In this document: piece by piece, positions 11,601-24,425 of the stretch
Numbering within the stretch: position 1 is the stretch's first letter
Layout: the number at the start of each line of letters is the position of its first letter
Origin: Protopterus annectens
Taxonomy: Eukaryota; Chordata; Ceratodontiformes; Protopteridae
Reading direction: 5' to 3'
NCBI RefSeq assembly: GCF_019279795.1
Contig: NC_056750.1
Coordinates: 694,907,894 to 694,971,893 of the forward strand
DNA: 64,000 nucleotides
Notes under the pieces: model-generated
Seen by the model: the letters and a program-made list of their open reading frames with translations, nothing else
Told to the model about the DNA's origin: nothing
Database searches by the model: none
Program-made: the position numbers and the translations under genes

Positions 11601-12140
11601 AAAATAATACTTCTTATTTGCCAACTATTGTTTCTACAGTGGATTTAACTTAAGTATACTTAAGTACTATATAGGAGTAATCAATCATCCTTATAGAATC
11701 AGTCCATCAAGTTTGTGATTTGATAAACTAGCCATCAGAAGCAGCCTTGCTCTGCTAATGTGCTAGATAGCTATAAGACATCTCATATAAGGAACAGTTA
11801 CTTCAGGTACATAGTGTCCTTTACGGAGAAATAGATACGGTAAGAAAACAAAGTTTGCTTATTCATACAGTAATTGAATTCTAATCGTGTGAAAATGTCA
11901 TCTACAAAATTAAAGGGCTGCATCATACTCTGTTTTATAAATGTTGTGATGGTGAGACACCTGCACAGTACTGGCAGAGGAGATGTTGCTCATTTCATAA
12001 GATGTTCAATAATATTATTTTCCAATGTCACGGAATTATCTGTGATACAGAAATCTTATTTAAAACAAAGCCTAAAGAGTATACTACACAGATTGTGGGA
12101 GACTGTAAAAAATATGACAATGCCTTATGTGTCGTTATTT
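8641..12140. other. Unassigned spacer, 3.5 kb
   Basis: No protein motif, RNA gene or clear repeat was recognised on either strand. The open frames are short and carry no family signature. Old unrecognised repeats are possible. Confidence 0.45.
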
Positions 12141-12148
12141 ACCATATA

Positions 12149-12470
12149 TACAGTAGATATAAAAAGTTTACACACCCCTGTTAAAATGCCAGGTTTTTGT
12201 GATATAAAAAAAATGAGACCACAATAAATCATTTCAAAACCTTTCCCACCTTTAATGTGACCTATAACCTGTACAATTCAATTGAAAAACAAATCTGTTA
12301 AGGGATAAAATATAAAAAATAAAAACCATACAATACGCTGGTTACTTAAGTGTGCACACCCTTAAACTAATACTTTGTGTGTACACACACCCTTAAACTA
12401 ATACTTTGTTGAAGCACCTTTTGAATTAATTGCTGGATTACATCATTAGGGATATGAAAATGTATGGCTT
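12149..12470. mobile_element. Tc1/mariner transposon end (decayed)
   Basis: TACAGTAGATATAAAAAGT followed by TTACACACCCCTGTTAAA is the typical terminal inverted repeat of a Tc1-like family common in fish and amphibians. The following sequence (ATGAGACCACAATAAATC, TTAATGTGACCTATAACC, AACTAATACTTTGTTGAAGC) continues like the usual internal region up to about 12430, then similarity fades. No transposase frame and no second TIR are seen. A 31-bp internal tandem duplication (ACACCCTTAAAC starting at 12356 and 12387) is specific to this copy. Confidence 0.75.
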
Positions 12471-13084
12471 TTGACTGGTTGTTACATAAGTATTTATTCA
12501 AGGGAATTATGGAAGCTCTTTACTCTGAAGTCTGGCTAACAGGTTAAGACAAAAACTCTCTGTGTGTATTTTAATTCTGTGTTTCTTCAGTAAAATGAGT
12601 GGTGAGTTACATTGGTTGGATTCCATTTTATTTATTGTTGGTAGTGTTTTGTGGTGTTTTGTTTTATTTCAGAGTAAAGGTGTATACTATCCCCTAGGAT
12701 AGGTTTCCCATTCTTAGCCTAGGGTGCCTTAGACACATAAGCTACTGACCGAACCCTGGTCATCTGAGCCATAGTCAGGGCGTTATCCACGGTACAGCTC
12801 GAAAATGATAGTGATGTTGATACCGCAGTCTCTAACACTGATCTTCCTGGTATGAGGTGTTTGACTTTCCAACAAACCCTATATTATCAACATAACAAAT
12901 TCCAAGTAACTGTTAAGTCTAAGCTGAAAGGTTTAAAGAATAACTTCCCCCACCTTGCAAAATTCTTGATTACTATAAATTCTCTGAGGTTTGTAAATTG
13001 AGTGATGTAAGTAGAGATCATTTCAAGCTTTTGAATACCAAGCTGAGATTTTTCTAATGTAACTATAATCACCAAAAACAGAAC
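12471..13084. other. Unassigned spacer
   Basis: No recognisable content. Confidence 0.45.
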
Positions 13085-13601
13085 ATAAGTCATCTTCTTC
13101 TTTCGGCTGCTCCCGTTAGGGGTCACCACAGCACATCATCTGTTTCCATTTCTTCCTGTCTTCTGAATCCTGCTCTGTCACACCAACCACCTGCATGTCC
13201 TCTCTCACCATATCCATAAACCTTATTTTAGGCCTTCCTCTTCCAGTTACCTGTTAGCTTCATCCTTAGCATCTTTTCCCAATATACTCTGCATCCCTCC
13301 TCAGCAGATGTCCAAACCAACGTAATCTTGTCTCACTGGCATTGTCTCCAAACCTTCCAACCTGGGCTGACCCTGTAATATACTTATTCCTAATCCTGTC
13401 CACCATCATCACACCCAGTGCAAATCTTAACATCTTTAACTCTGCCACATCCAGCTCTGACTCCTGCCTTTTTGTCAGTGCCACTGTCTCCAACCTATAT
13501 AACATAGCTGGTCTCACTACCTTCTTGTAGACCTTCCCTTTCACTCTTACTAGTACTCGTCTGTCACAAATCACTCCTGACACTCCTCTCCACCCACTCC
13601 A

Positions 13602-14868
13602 TCATGCCTGTACTCTCTTCTTCACCTCTCTTCCATATTCACCATTACTCTGAACTGTTGATCCCAAGTATTTAAACTTATCCACCTTCGCCACCTCTAC
13701 TCCCTGCATCCTCACCATTCCTCTATCCTCCCTCTCATTCACAAATATATATTCTGTCTTAGTCCAGCTGACCTTCATTCCTCTTCTCTGTAGAGCATAT
13801 CTGCACCTCTCCAGGGTCTCCTCCACCTGTTCCTTACTCTCACTACAGATAACAATGTCATCTGCAAACATCATAGTCCATGAGGACTTCTGTCTGATTT
13901 ATCTGTCAACCTGTCCATCAGTATTGCAATTAAGAAAGGGCTTAGAGCTGATCCTTGATGTAATCCCACCTCCACTTTAAATGCATCCATCACTTCCCTG
14001 CAGACCTCATCACTGTCACACTACACACTACCCTCGTACATATCCTGTACCACTCTTACATACTTCTCTGACACTACTGACTTCCTCATACAATACCACA
14101 ACTCCTCTCTAGGCACCCTGTCATATGCTTTCTCTAAGTCCAAGACAAAATACAACTCCTCCTGACCTTCTCTGTACTTCTCCATCCACACTCTTAGAGC
14201 AAACATCGCATCTGTAGTGCTCTTTTCTGGCATGAAACCATACTGCTGATCACTAATCATCACCTCCCTTCTTAACCTAGCTTCCACTACATTCACTACA
14301 TACACTTCACTCTTTCCCATAACTTCATGCTGTGACTGATCAGTCTAATCCCTCTGTAGTTACTACAGCTCTGCACGTCACCCTTATTCTTAAACATCGG
14401 TACCAAAACACTTTTTCTCCATTCCTCAGGCATCCTCTCACTTTCCAAGATTTCATTAAACAAAATATTTAAAAACTCCACTGCCATTTCATCTAAACAC
14501 CTCCATGCTTCCACAGGTATGTCATCTGGACCAACAGCCTTTCCATTCCTCATCCTCTTTATAGCTATCCTTGCTTCCTCCTTGCTAATCCACTGCACTT
14601 CATGATTTACTAGCCGCACATCTTCCAACCTTCTCTCCCTCTCATTCTCTTCATTCATCAGCCCCTCAAAGTACTCTTTCCATCTGCTCAAGACACTCTC
14701 CTCCCTTGTGAGTACATTTCCCTCATTATCCTTTATCACCCTTACCTGCTGCACATCTTTACTAGCTCGGTCCCTCTGTCTAGCCAATTGGTGCAGGTCA
14801 TTTTCTCCTTCCTTAGTGTCCAACCTTTCATACAACTCTTCATACACCTTATACTTAGCCTTCGCCAC
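13602..14868 (-). pseudogene. RTE-like reverse transcriptase (frameshifted)
   Basis: Three frames tile the RT. 14868-14296 gives GKAVGPDDIPVEAW, MPEEWRKSVLVPMFKNKGD and NYRGIRLISHSMKLWERV (RT blocks 0-2). 14320-14021 gives QQYGFMPEKSTTDAMFALR and FVLDLEKAYDRVPREELW. 13874-13602 gives MMFADDIVICSESKEQVEE, with the intact catalytic FADD box, then RRGMKVSWTKTEY. The block between 14021 and 13874 (the DQGSALSPFLF-type region) lies in a shifted frame. The domain is nearly complete but cannot be made as one protein. The C-terminal frame 13583-13266 has RLRWFGHLLRRD, an RTE hallmark. Confidence 0.9.
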
Positions 14869-15165
14869 CTCTCTTTGCCATGCACCTCATCTCCTTATAC
14901 TCCTGTGTATTTTCTTCATCTCTCTGACAATCCCACTACTTCACCAACCTCTTTCTTGTATACTCTCCTGTACTTCCTCATTCCACCACCAGGTCTCCTT
15001 GTCCTCCTTCCTCTTTCCAGATGTCACACCAATCACCTTTCTAGACATCTCCCTTACTAGCTCTGCTGTAGTTACCCAGCTGTTTGGTAACTCTTCAATG
15101 CCACCCAGTGCCTGTCTTAACTCTTCCCTGAACTCCACCTCACAATTCCCCTTTTTCAATTTCCA

Positions 15166-15420
15166 CTATTTGATCCTTGGTGCTAGCCTCACACTCCTCC
15201 TCCTCTTCTTGATCACCAGTGTCATCCTGCAAACCACCATTTTATGATGCCTAACTACACTTTCCCCTGCCACCACTTTACAGTCTCCAATCTCCTTCAG
15301 ACTGGCCCTTCTACATAAGATATAATCCACCTGTGTGCATCTTCCTCCACTCTTGTATGTCACCCTATGCTCCTCCCTCTTGTTAAAATATGTATTAACC
15401 ACAGCCATGTCCATCCTTTT
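15166..15420 (-). pseudogene. RTE-like endonuclease domain, C-terminal part
   Basis: This encodes the last part of an APE-type endonuclease: FAKRMDMAVVNTYFNKREE, then HRVTYKSGGRCTQVDYILC (the T-D-Y target-binding region) and KVVAGESVVRHHKMVVCRM (the terminal H motif). These are RTE signature blocks. The N-terminal catalytic half is absent because the element is truncated or fused at about 15420. The next frame (15159-14941) continues with FREELRQALGG and TWWWNEEVQESI, a conserved linker between endonuclease and RT, in a different frame, so at least one frameshift separates them. Confidence 0.8.
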
Positions 15421-15589
15421 CGCAAAATCCAAACCCAGCCATTGGGGATGCACAAGCCAGTACATTTCTTTGTATCGGTCCCAAGCCCAGATAAATGGGG
15501 AGGGTTGCATCAGGAAGGGCATCCAGCATAAAATTTTGCCAAATCATACATGCGGACAACAGTACAGAAAACAGTAACATAAATAATGA

Positions 15590-16640
15590 TAGACAATCCT
15601 ACTTGGGTTCCCTCATGGTTCAGTCCTGGGTCCTCTCCTGGTTGGTATCTACTTCTCTGAAGTACAGTCTAACACAGAATGCCTCTGGCTAACGAAGTTT
15701 GCAGATGACTGCAAACTAGGAGCCATAGTCGAGTCCCCAAATGATGTGGATATCTTACAGAAGGGCCTCGTTGAGACAGATACCTGGTGTCAGAGCCAGG
15801 GCCTCAAGCTCAATGCCAAAAAGTGCATTGTCATCCCCTTTGGTAAAAACTCTGTACCCATGAACTACTACATAGACAGCAGTCTACTTAACACCGAATG
15901 TGTGATAAGAGACCTTGGGACCCAGGTGGACAGTGGTCTGTCCTTTGAGAGTCACATCACCACAGTAGTCAGGAAGTCCTTCTATGTGGCACACCTCATC
16001 ATAAAAGGGTTCTCATCCAGGAAAAAAGAGGTCATTGTTCCCCTCTACTCGACACTCATTAGACCCATTATAGAGTACAACACCCCTTTTGGAATGTACC
16101 TCACAAGACATCTGCAGCAGCTGGAAAGCCACAGAAGTACCTCACAAAGAAGAATACTGGCCTCAAACAGATGCCCTACACTGACCGTCTCAAAAAACTC
16201 CAGCTTTACTCCATAGCATATCTCCTACTCCGAGGTGATCTCTGCCTAACATATAAAGCTATGTCAAACCCAGAGCTGTTGGACATGCTACACCTAGAGA
16301 AATCCCAATCCCGCCAAGCTACATGTTCTAGGGACCTAAACCTTGTCACCACAATAAACAGGACATGCTGGAGGGATAGATTCCTGACCCAGAGACTTCC
16401 CATACTCTTGAACAGGCTACCCATCTATGTCAAGCAAAGTTCTTCATTAGCACTCTTCAAGAAAATTCTTGATGAGTGGATGGGAAATAGGGGACACCAT
16501 GGGGATCACTTCTGTGTCTCTACTCGACAGTGGCACAGGAAAATAACTTTCTTGGGTGGCGTAAGCCAGGGGAACCTTGTTGGCTAGGCTTACGTAGGCC
16601 CTCAGGCCGATAGCCTAGTATCTACATATGAATCTATGAA
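15590..16640 (+). pseudogene. CR1-like LINE ORF2, C-terminal third
   Basis: One frame gives FPHGSVLGPLLVGIYF then LTKFADDCKLGAIVE, with the FADD catalytic box near 15700. The next frame continues VETDTWCQSQGLKLNAKKC, IRDLGTQVDSGLSF, LYSTLIRPIIEYNTPFGMYL and, after another shift, LKKLQLYSIAYLLLRGDLCLTYK and WRDRFLTQRLPILLNRLP. This is the usual CR1-type RT end and C-terminal domain. The 3' end near 16638 has ATGAATCTATGAA, the short repeat typical of CR1 3' termini. Similar copies lie at 21590-22190, 27660-27960 and 7788. Confidence 0.8.
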
Positions 16641-16784
16641 CTTGCTTTGCAAATGATTGCAGCCACCTTTTGCTCCATGGCTCCCTCATACTGGTTAAAG
16701 CTTTTGCTGCCATCAAAGTGCCTTTTTAGGTAGAGCCCAGCAAGTGAACATCCCAGTGTAACTACCATACTAAATCTAAAACAG

Positions 16785-18480
16785 AATAACATTAAGGTGT
16801 TTCTTCTCAATGTCAGACATCTCAGTAGCAAACTGCCTGGATTTGAGGCTTTTCTACATTTGGATCATATCTATATCTACATAATTACTGAAATATGGAC
16901 CTGCATTTTGCATCTACCATGCCTTCAGACCTGATGGCATCTGTAATGGCATCTCCATATTTCTTAGGGGATCATGTTACCTCTAGAAAGATTCACATGG
17001 ATCTACAATTGGAAAAATTGACCTTCATACTACACTAAACAGGACAAGCTATGAGTTTACATGTCCCCTGAAAATCATGTAAAGCTTCTATGTGTACTTA
17101 ATGAACTCTGTATAGCTAACATCTCCATTATTTTGGGAGACATTAACTAGCCTTCCTTAAGCTGTAGTACCTATACCTCCAGTGTAGGACAAGTCCAAAA
17201 GTATTTAGATTTAATAAACATAAACTCCCTGAACTGGATTGTTAACAGAGGAGATAATATTCTTGACCTAGTCCTTATGAATATAGCTTCATTGTATACT
17301 ATTCCTCTTGTATCTCTTTCCACAGTTAGGTAAGATAATAAATTGGTTGCCATTACATTCTAAATCTCAAATTTGCCTGGCATTTAGCTTGTCAAAAGAA
17401 TTCTGTACCTGCTTAGATAAATGTACAGAACTGGCAGGCCAGACCAGCTCTAACTATAATGGGAAATTAATTAACTAACCCACGCTTCTGTTCCTCCAAC
17501 ATAAAAAAAATTCTATAGAAAAATGAAAAATATCCATTAAAATATAGAGAAGATCAAACGATATTCCTATCAAAGATAACATCAGAAAATTGAATAAAAA
17601 CTTGAAAATACTATTAGTTCTACTAAAACTGCATGTTTAAAGATGAGCATGTAGAGCTATGGACAATTACAAATCCTTATTTGGCTTTGTTAGGAAATTA
17701 TGAAATAACACTTAAATGGTACTCTAAAAGTATTCATAATGGCACCAACTACCCTGATCCAACAGACATTCCCACTCCACTAACAAACATATCTGATGTA
17801 TATTTTGCCCAAGAGAACTGACCAAAGTACACTTATGCCTGAATCTCCCAGACTCCCAAAATTACTGAAGAATATAGAGTGAAGGTGCTTTTCAAGACTA
17901 GAAATACTTCCTCTGTGGAACCAGATAACATAGCTGACAATTTAATAAACAGTAAACAATTCCTATCAGAACTACTCCTTAAACAGTTTAACCTGAGTTT
18001 ATCCACTGACTTTGTTCCTGAGGTTTGGTGCACAGCAGTAGTGATACCACATGACAAAGATTGCCCTACCTCTGATCCTGGCATTTATAAGCCCATCAAA
18101 CTGACAAGCCCTATTTGCAAAGCCATGGAACATATAACTCACCTAATAAACTATGATATTAAAAATCTCACCAGGCTATACTCATTGCAGTTTGGCTTTG
18201 TCAAGGGTAAAATGGTGCTGGTTAACCTCTTCAAAAGGATAGAACAAGCTGGGTCCATGGCAATTGACTCCATCTTCCATGCATGTATAGTTAATAAGTT
18301 TAATGCATTACAGTCAGATCCCAACATAGTATGATGGATATCACATTGGCTACAAGATAGAACCCACACGGAGCAGGTTGTTAATGCTTATTCAAAGAGT
18401 ACAAAAGATGACCAGTGGTGTCCCGTAGGGCTCAGTGCAGTAACCTCTTTTTTCAGCATTTACTTTTTTTTATATCCAGA
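16785..18480 (+). pseudogene. CR1-like LINE, endonuclease to mid-RT
   Basis: A second CR1-type copy starts at the endonuclease: NIKVFLLNVRHLSSKLPGF and IITEIWTC (compare ITETW) near 16790-16905. It continues to a linker frame at 17633-17821 and an RT frame at 17879-18334 with VPEVWCTAVVIPHDKD, YKPIKLTSPICKAMEHI and SLQFGFVKGKMVLVNLFKRI (RT blocks 1-3). It ends near 18430 with SGVP*GS, the damaged SGVPQGS block. Many stops break it. It sits 150 bp after the CR1-like copy ending at 16640, in the same orientation. The missing RT core and tail suggest a deletion or truncation. Confidence 0.75.
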
Positions 18481-18489
18481 CCATGAACT

Positions 18490-19539
18490 AAGACTTCTAG
18501 ATAACCAGTTCTGCAAAAAACTGTAAATAGTGAGTCATTGTCAAGCCCCTTCTAATGCCAAAGCCCCTTGGGAAGAACTTACACTTGTAAATACATGTTG
18601 CATTTAAATGTGATGAAAATTAAAGACATTTTCTGCGATACTGGGTGGATATGGGTGTCATATCAACATTTTTGGAAAATTAGGTAATTGTTGATCAACC
18701 CTGGGCTGTTTTACTTTGTTATGCAAGACTTATAAATCCCTTACTGACCCTACAGGAAAATATATACTATCTGGTCTGGGCTCATTAACTGAGCCTACAT
18801 CTGTCTCTTTGGATACACGTTTTAGGCCAATATAAGACTCCATTTCTGCAAGAATAAAATATAAGATACAATTCCTTCTGCTAATGGCTGATACACAAGT
18901 GGACAGAGACATATGGCTGTATATATTTGATGCAGAATCATTGTAAACAAATGCCAAATTAACTAAAGTTGCAGGCTATCATGTTTTGATTAGACTAGAC
19001 TAATTTATAGGCATCTGAATTTAATGTCTTATTTGTACAATTTGCAGAGATTGTTCTCACTAAAATGTTATGCATTACAAGGAAATTTATTTTTATTACA
19101 AATGCATGGTACAGCTATGGAGACCTCTTTTGCCCATGTTATATTATTATGTTCATTTTTTAACATAATTTTGTTTATAATGGAAGGATATTTTTTTGCA
19201 AAAGTTTATGTGACATCATTACATATATGTCTTCTGGTTAATCTGGGAAGGTAGTAAGGGCAATTTTTAATCATGGCTACATGTTTTGAGCAATACAGAT
19301 TTTGGCATATGATTTTACCTGTAAAGCTGAATCACAATTGGTTTTCTGAATATTAGTATTACAAAACGTGTAGATGGCACAAGTCCACAGACAACTATTT
19401 TCCAGAAATGTTATTCTAATGGCTAATAGTTGTCATCCCAATCACATAATCTGTAGTACTCCTAAGAACTCTGAATATATCAGTTCAGTAAGTGCTTTTG
19501 TTCAAACATAGAATATCAACAGACAACTATTCAGAAATA

Positions 19540-19631
<92 letters not shown>

Positions 19632-21585
19632 ACCTTAAAAGACACATGACACCATCTGTACTTATGCTTCCTTTTCTTCAGGAAAACTACATACCTCTCT
19701 TTGTCATTTATTCCAGTATATCACCATTTAATATAAGTTGCCAGGAGTATTTTTTCATATCTAAATGTTCACCTGCATCAAATCTGAAAAATCATTTTTG
19801 CCTCCCTTCAGCACTGTTAATAACAATTTTTTTGCTATTGCATAACTCTGTGTCTGAAAAGAGCATTTTTTTAAATCTCCAGGTTTGTTGTACTATATTT
19901 ATTTATTTCCATTGTTGTAATATCTCTCTGTTAAAGCCTTATTTTGAGGGACTTGCCACAAACTTCCTCTGGATAGCTCCAGCAGAAATTTTTTTGCACA
20001 ATGCTCTACATTCTGCTTCAATTATTCTTTTGTTACTTACATATTCTGCTCTTTTGATTGTTTGAATGCATGCTCTTATAAGTTAAATACAATTGATTCT
20101 TATAATCCATATACTAAAGCACAATTTTTCTACCACACATTTATTCCAAATTTTTGTGCAATAGAATGCTATTAAAGTTATTAAATATTTCCCATTTTTG
20201 TTTTTTTTTCATAAAGTTATTTGTTTTGTTATTATGTATAATATGACTTTGTTTAATTCATACTCTAAATGCAAAATTTAATATGAAATTGAAAATGTAA
20301 TTTTAATTTAAAATTCTTTTTAATGTGGCATACATTTCTTTGAATATGGAGGGCAGTGGAGTGGGGCATATATATCCCCTATTTATGCAGCTATATTTAT
20401 AGAAGTATGAGAAGAAAGCAGTATGGAAAATTTAAGCTCACTGTATGTAATTTCAATGTATGATATATTTATTTTATGGAGATTTATGAATATATTTTAT
20501 TTTTATTTTTGGAAGATTGCTAGGAAAAAATAGTTATTTGAATTTTAAAAAATATTTCTTTATATTTCTTTCCATTTATTTTCAGTTTGTCAGTTTGTAA
20601 AAAATTTACAATGATTTGCAAAAAATGAAAAGAATTAGTGCGCTTTAAATTAAAGAAGTAATTATAGCAGCATGCATTCAACACATATATAACCGTTTCA
20701 GCTCTCTCGTTGTCAACCAACCTTAGTTGAATGGCCTAAACCTAAGAAAAATGTGGCTGTAGCCTAAATAAATGATCTGTATGTAACAATATCATCCACA
20801 TAACTTCCACATATGTTCCAAAATACACAAAAAACACTTTAAAAAGAACTTAAACTTCAAACCCGAACACCCAAAATCCTAAATCCCCCCCACACTTGTT
20901 GTTTTCTCTCAACTGTTCGACACCAAAAAGCATATAGTAGCTTACCTAGTTAACCAATGTATTAACCAACATTTTTTTTAAAAGCGCATTAATGATATTT
21001 ACTGATGTTTTGATAAAAATGGCAAAATGAACTTGCTGTTTGCTTTATGCATTTTTTTTTCTTCTTTTCAATTTTTTTCAAAATTTATTTTTATAAATAA
21101 TAATTTGTCTACTTGTCTTTTGTGTACTGTAACTGTATGTAAACTGTGGTCTGCTTTTCTCCTCCCTTTTTTGGGAAATCTTGAAATGCGGCTGACCAAC
21201 AGTCAGCAAACCAAAATAACAAATAAACATAAATAAAATAAATAAAAAAAAAAATCACATACATGGCTAACATATACTTGCATAAAAAAGTACAGAATTG
21301 TGCATAATGCATAATCAAAAAAAGAAAGTATATATAAATAACAAATACAAGCCTTTTAAGTTTTCATTACAGAACAATACAGAAGAGAGAAACGAAAGCA
21401 AGTATAGTAAGGTGATGTTGCTTAATTGGAAAATATTTATGAGTTTTCATCAAACCATTAAGAAAATAGGTGGAAATTCCATCTTTGTTAAGAAATGGGG
21501 AGTCAGCTTTAAAGATTTGTCTCAAAAGGGTCTTAATAATTTAACTGCTAAGAACAACATGGTTTTCAAAGGAATGCAGAAATGT
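18490..21585. other. Unassigned AT-rich spacer
   Basis: Apart from the microsatellite at 19543-19623 there is no recognisable gene, repeat family or RNA. Base composition is strongly AT-rich between 20100 and 21260. Confidence 0.45.
19543..19623. repeat. (TA)n(TG)n compound microsatellite
   Basis: About 16 TA units are followed without a break by about 24 TG units. The long open frame across it encodes only alternating Cys-Val and is an artefact. Confidence 0.97.
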
Positions 21586-21589
21586 TATA

Positions 21590-22190
21590 ATTCCACTGTA
21601 CTCAACCATTATCAGACCATTAATAGAGTACAGTGCTCCCTTCTGCATGTACTTCACCAGACACCTGCAGAAGCTGAAGAGACCAGAGAGGTTTCTCAAC
21701 AACAAAATACAAGGCTTCCAAACCATGACATATATGGATAGACTGGAAGCTCTATCACAAAGGCTGCTGAGAGGCGAGTTATGCCTGGCCTACTGGGCAG
21801 TCTCTGTCCCTGCCCTGATGGATATTCTGCATATCCGCAAGTCAAATGGCACAAGAGTCACTTGCTCTGGGTATCTTAACCTAGCCTATGGCATTAACAG
21901 AACAGGCTAGAGAGACAGATAAATATCTGAGAGATTGCTGCTACTCTGGAATAAATTTCCAATTCACGTGAAGCAGAGCTCCTCACTGACCGTAATCAAG
22001 CTCAACTTTGACAAATGAATGGGAGACCACAAATTCACCTCATATAGACAGGGTTAGTCTGTGTTTATCATAGACACACACTGCAAATTACATCCATCTA
22101 ACCAAAGACAATTGAGGCAACTCAGGATTAACATGGCTAGGCGTGCAAGGGCTCTAGGGCTGCTAGCATAAGAAACTCCTATGAACCTTT
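21590..22190 (+). pseudogene. CR1-like LINE ORF2, C-terminal fragment
   Basis: The frames give CMYFTRHLQKLKRPERFLN, then MTYMDRLEAL, LLRGELCLAYWAVSVPALMD and CSGYLNLAYGINRTG. These are the counterparts of the C-terminal region at 16080-16420 in the first CR1-like copy (for example LLRGDLCLTYKAMSNPELLD). Further downstream GAGACAGATAAATATCTGAG and the CAATTCACGTGAAGCAGAGC stretch parallel WRDRF...PIYVKQSS. The end near 22185 (CTCCTATGAACC) resembles a CR1 3' end. Frameshifts and stops are present. Confidence 0.7.
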
Positions 22191-22439
22191 AATTACATTT
22201 ATGCAAGACTCTTTTAATAACCAGATGGGACTATTTGTTTATAACTGATTGTAATATATTTATTATTTACTAATAACATTTATTGATGCATCTGTTTATA
22301 TATTGAATCATAAGATGAATTTATGCACAATACTGTAACTTTTACAATTGTTGAAGTAGCATACACTCGAGTATCAGGGAATCTTATTTGATCATTAGCA
22401 CAACCTTTTTGTGCCGATCAAAGGGAAATCTTGGTTTAT

Positions 22440-24425
22440 TTAGATTCTAAAAAAAAAAAAACATGAAGTAGAATATTATTTATCTTCTTCATCATTTTCT
22501 GGTGGAGATAGTACTAAAGATTTTAAGACAAACAATATATTAGGGAGAATTACCATCTTAAAAAGCATTAATCATTCTTCCATGGTAAAGAAGAATTTGC
22601 TCCAGTTTGTGACTAAATTTAAAATTTTATCAACAACCCATTCAAAGTTTGTATCATTTCTTTACTATTAGACATAATGGTTATACCAAGGTATTTCATT
22701 TGGTTGCTGTTTCAATTAAAGTTAGAATATTTTTTGTATTTTTTTTATTATTAATAATGTATTTGTTTTATTATGATTAAATCTTAAGTTTGAGAGTTAT
22801 TCAACCTAACTCATAGAACTAATTATAAGTTCTAATGAATTCTCTGTTTCCTATTTTTAACAAAATATCTTTAGCAAACAGTTGAATCTTTAGTTCAAAA
22901 TCATCTTTTATTTTTGATACAATTATTATTCTTATTGGATCTAATACTATCAGCAAAGAGTTCTATAGCTAATGCAAAAAGGTAAAGGTGATAATGGACA
23001 GGCTTGTTTTGAACCTTTTTGTAATTTAATGGCATTAGAAAGAAAATATGTTTTAACATAAGCATAAGAGTTATTATATAACTTAAAATCAATGCAATTG
23101 GTTCAGGTGAGAAATTATATACATTAAGTATTTTAAGCAGGAACAACCAATTAACTGAGTCAAAAGCCTTATCTAAATTGAGACTAAAGATAGAAAGTTC
23201 TTATTTATTTGCACAATATATTAATGCATATATTCTTATTATATTATCTTGTACTTGTCTATTAAATATAAACCCAGTTTGATCATTTTAATTAAAGTAT
23301 AAGTAGATTAATTCTGTTAGCTAAAATGTACATGAAAATCTTATAGTCCACATTTAAATGTGAAGTGGGTCTGTATGATGAACACTTTGTAGGATCCTTA
23401 TCTTGGTTTAAAATAGGTGATATAAGGGAATATTTCCATGATGGGGAGGGTGGACTTAAGGTCTACAGAGAAATACAAACAGCTGCTTATCTAATAGCTT
23501 AACTGCATCATCCAGTAGTATTTTACATAATTCTGGTATAAGACTATCAAAGCCTGGTGCCTTATTTTTTTTTACATTTTTTATTTGATCTTCTATTTCT
23601 GTTAAAGTGAATTGTCTGTCAATTTGTTTCATTTAACTTGTCTTCTTTATTTATATTTTCTTTTAGAAAAGTTTCGACTATATTATCATTATCTAGATTA
23701 TGTGTATTATTATTTATATTTTATAAAATATTTTAAAGTCTTCAAGAATACCTTTAATATCTGTTCTTTCTCTTTTATGTATATGTGTTATAATGTCTTT
23801 GATGTGATTTAGTTTTTTTAATTTTCTTTGATCTAAGACCAACTTTATGCAAGCTTAAAGTGTTTACTGAATATCACTGAAGGTTACATTTTTCCAGGTT
23901 TAGCGAAACTTTATGATTTAGAATTTCAATATATTTTGTATCAATGTTTTTAAGTTCAGGCTTACTGAAAATGTCATTTGGTTCTAGAGTTAACTTTAGT
24001 GTGTCTAGTTTGGCCTGTAGTGTATTCCGTTCTTTTCCCATTCTCTTATTTTACTAATAAACCATCCTGTAGCTCTTCTATTTAAGTAAGCCTTTTGTGA
24101 AGCCCACAGGACAATATCAGATACTTCACCGTTCATGTTTATTTTTAGGAAATTTTTGATCCGTTTTAACATACCAATCCTTGAATCCATTTATTTTAAC
24201 AATGTGTGCTGATAATCTCCTGTGATGTATTACATTGTCAGTTTTTAAAATAATAAAGATTTATAGCATTATGGTCCAATAATGGACATGAAACTATTGA
24301 AACTTCTCTGATGTGTGATGACAGATTGTTTGAGACAAAGATGTTATCAATATTTGCTTGTGCTCCATATCTATATGAATAATGGGTAAACGGAAGTGAG
24401 TTTGTTTTCCTTAGCTGATACACAT
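22440..24425 (-). pseudogene. L1-like LINE ORF2 remains
   Basis: On the minus strand the frame at 24423-24238 gives TNSLPFTHYSYRYGAQANID and VSCPLLDHNAINLYY, the end of an L1-type endonuclease (DHNAI box). The frame at 24190-24005 gives ISDIVLWASQKAYLNRR-like text (compare LWDAxKAxLRG after the endonuclease). RT remains lie at about 23190-22890: LDKAFDSVNWLFLLKIL, then GSKQACPLSPLPF in another frame (compare GTRQGCPLSPLLF), and near 22840 LFAKDILLKIG where LFADDM is expected. KMVILPNILFVLKSL follows near 22560. Order matches L1 ORF2. It is heavily decayed. Confidence 0.75.

Larger units (their letters stand above)
13085..15545 (-). mobile_element. RTE-like LINE, truncated and broken
   Basis: On the minus strand the order is endonuclease (15420-15166), linker (15159-14941), RT (14868-13602), C-terminal region (13583-13266) and a short 3' end that finishes CAGCCGAAAGAAGAAG near 13098. 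The protein motifs match the RTE clade (the RTE-X type abundant in fish is likely). The 3' tail GTGGTGACCCCTAACGGG is shared with the SINEs at 33196 and 61085, as expected if this LINE family mobilised them. At 15420-15545 the sequence changes to a segment reading GGATGCCCTTCCTGATGC, resembling a known fish SINE/RTE-associated repeat, so the 5' end may be chimeric. Confidence 0.85.

Noticed and set aside
14708-15247. Plus-strand frame of 179 codons rich in Ser and Leu
   Set aside because: It lies antisense to the RTE-like RT and linker, so it is a shadow frame.
19574-20065. 163-codon frame starting with Cys-Val repeats
   Set aside because: The start is a TG microsatellite and the rest has no motif.
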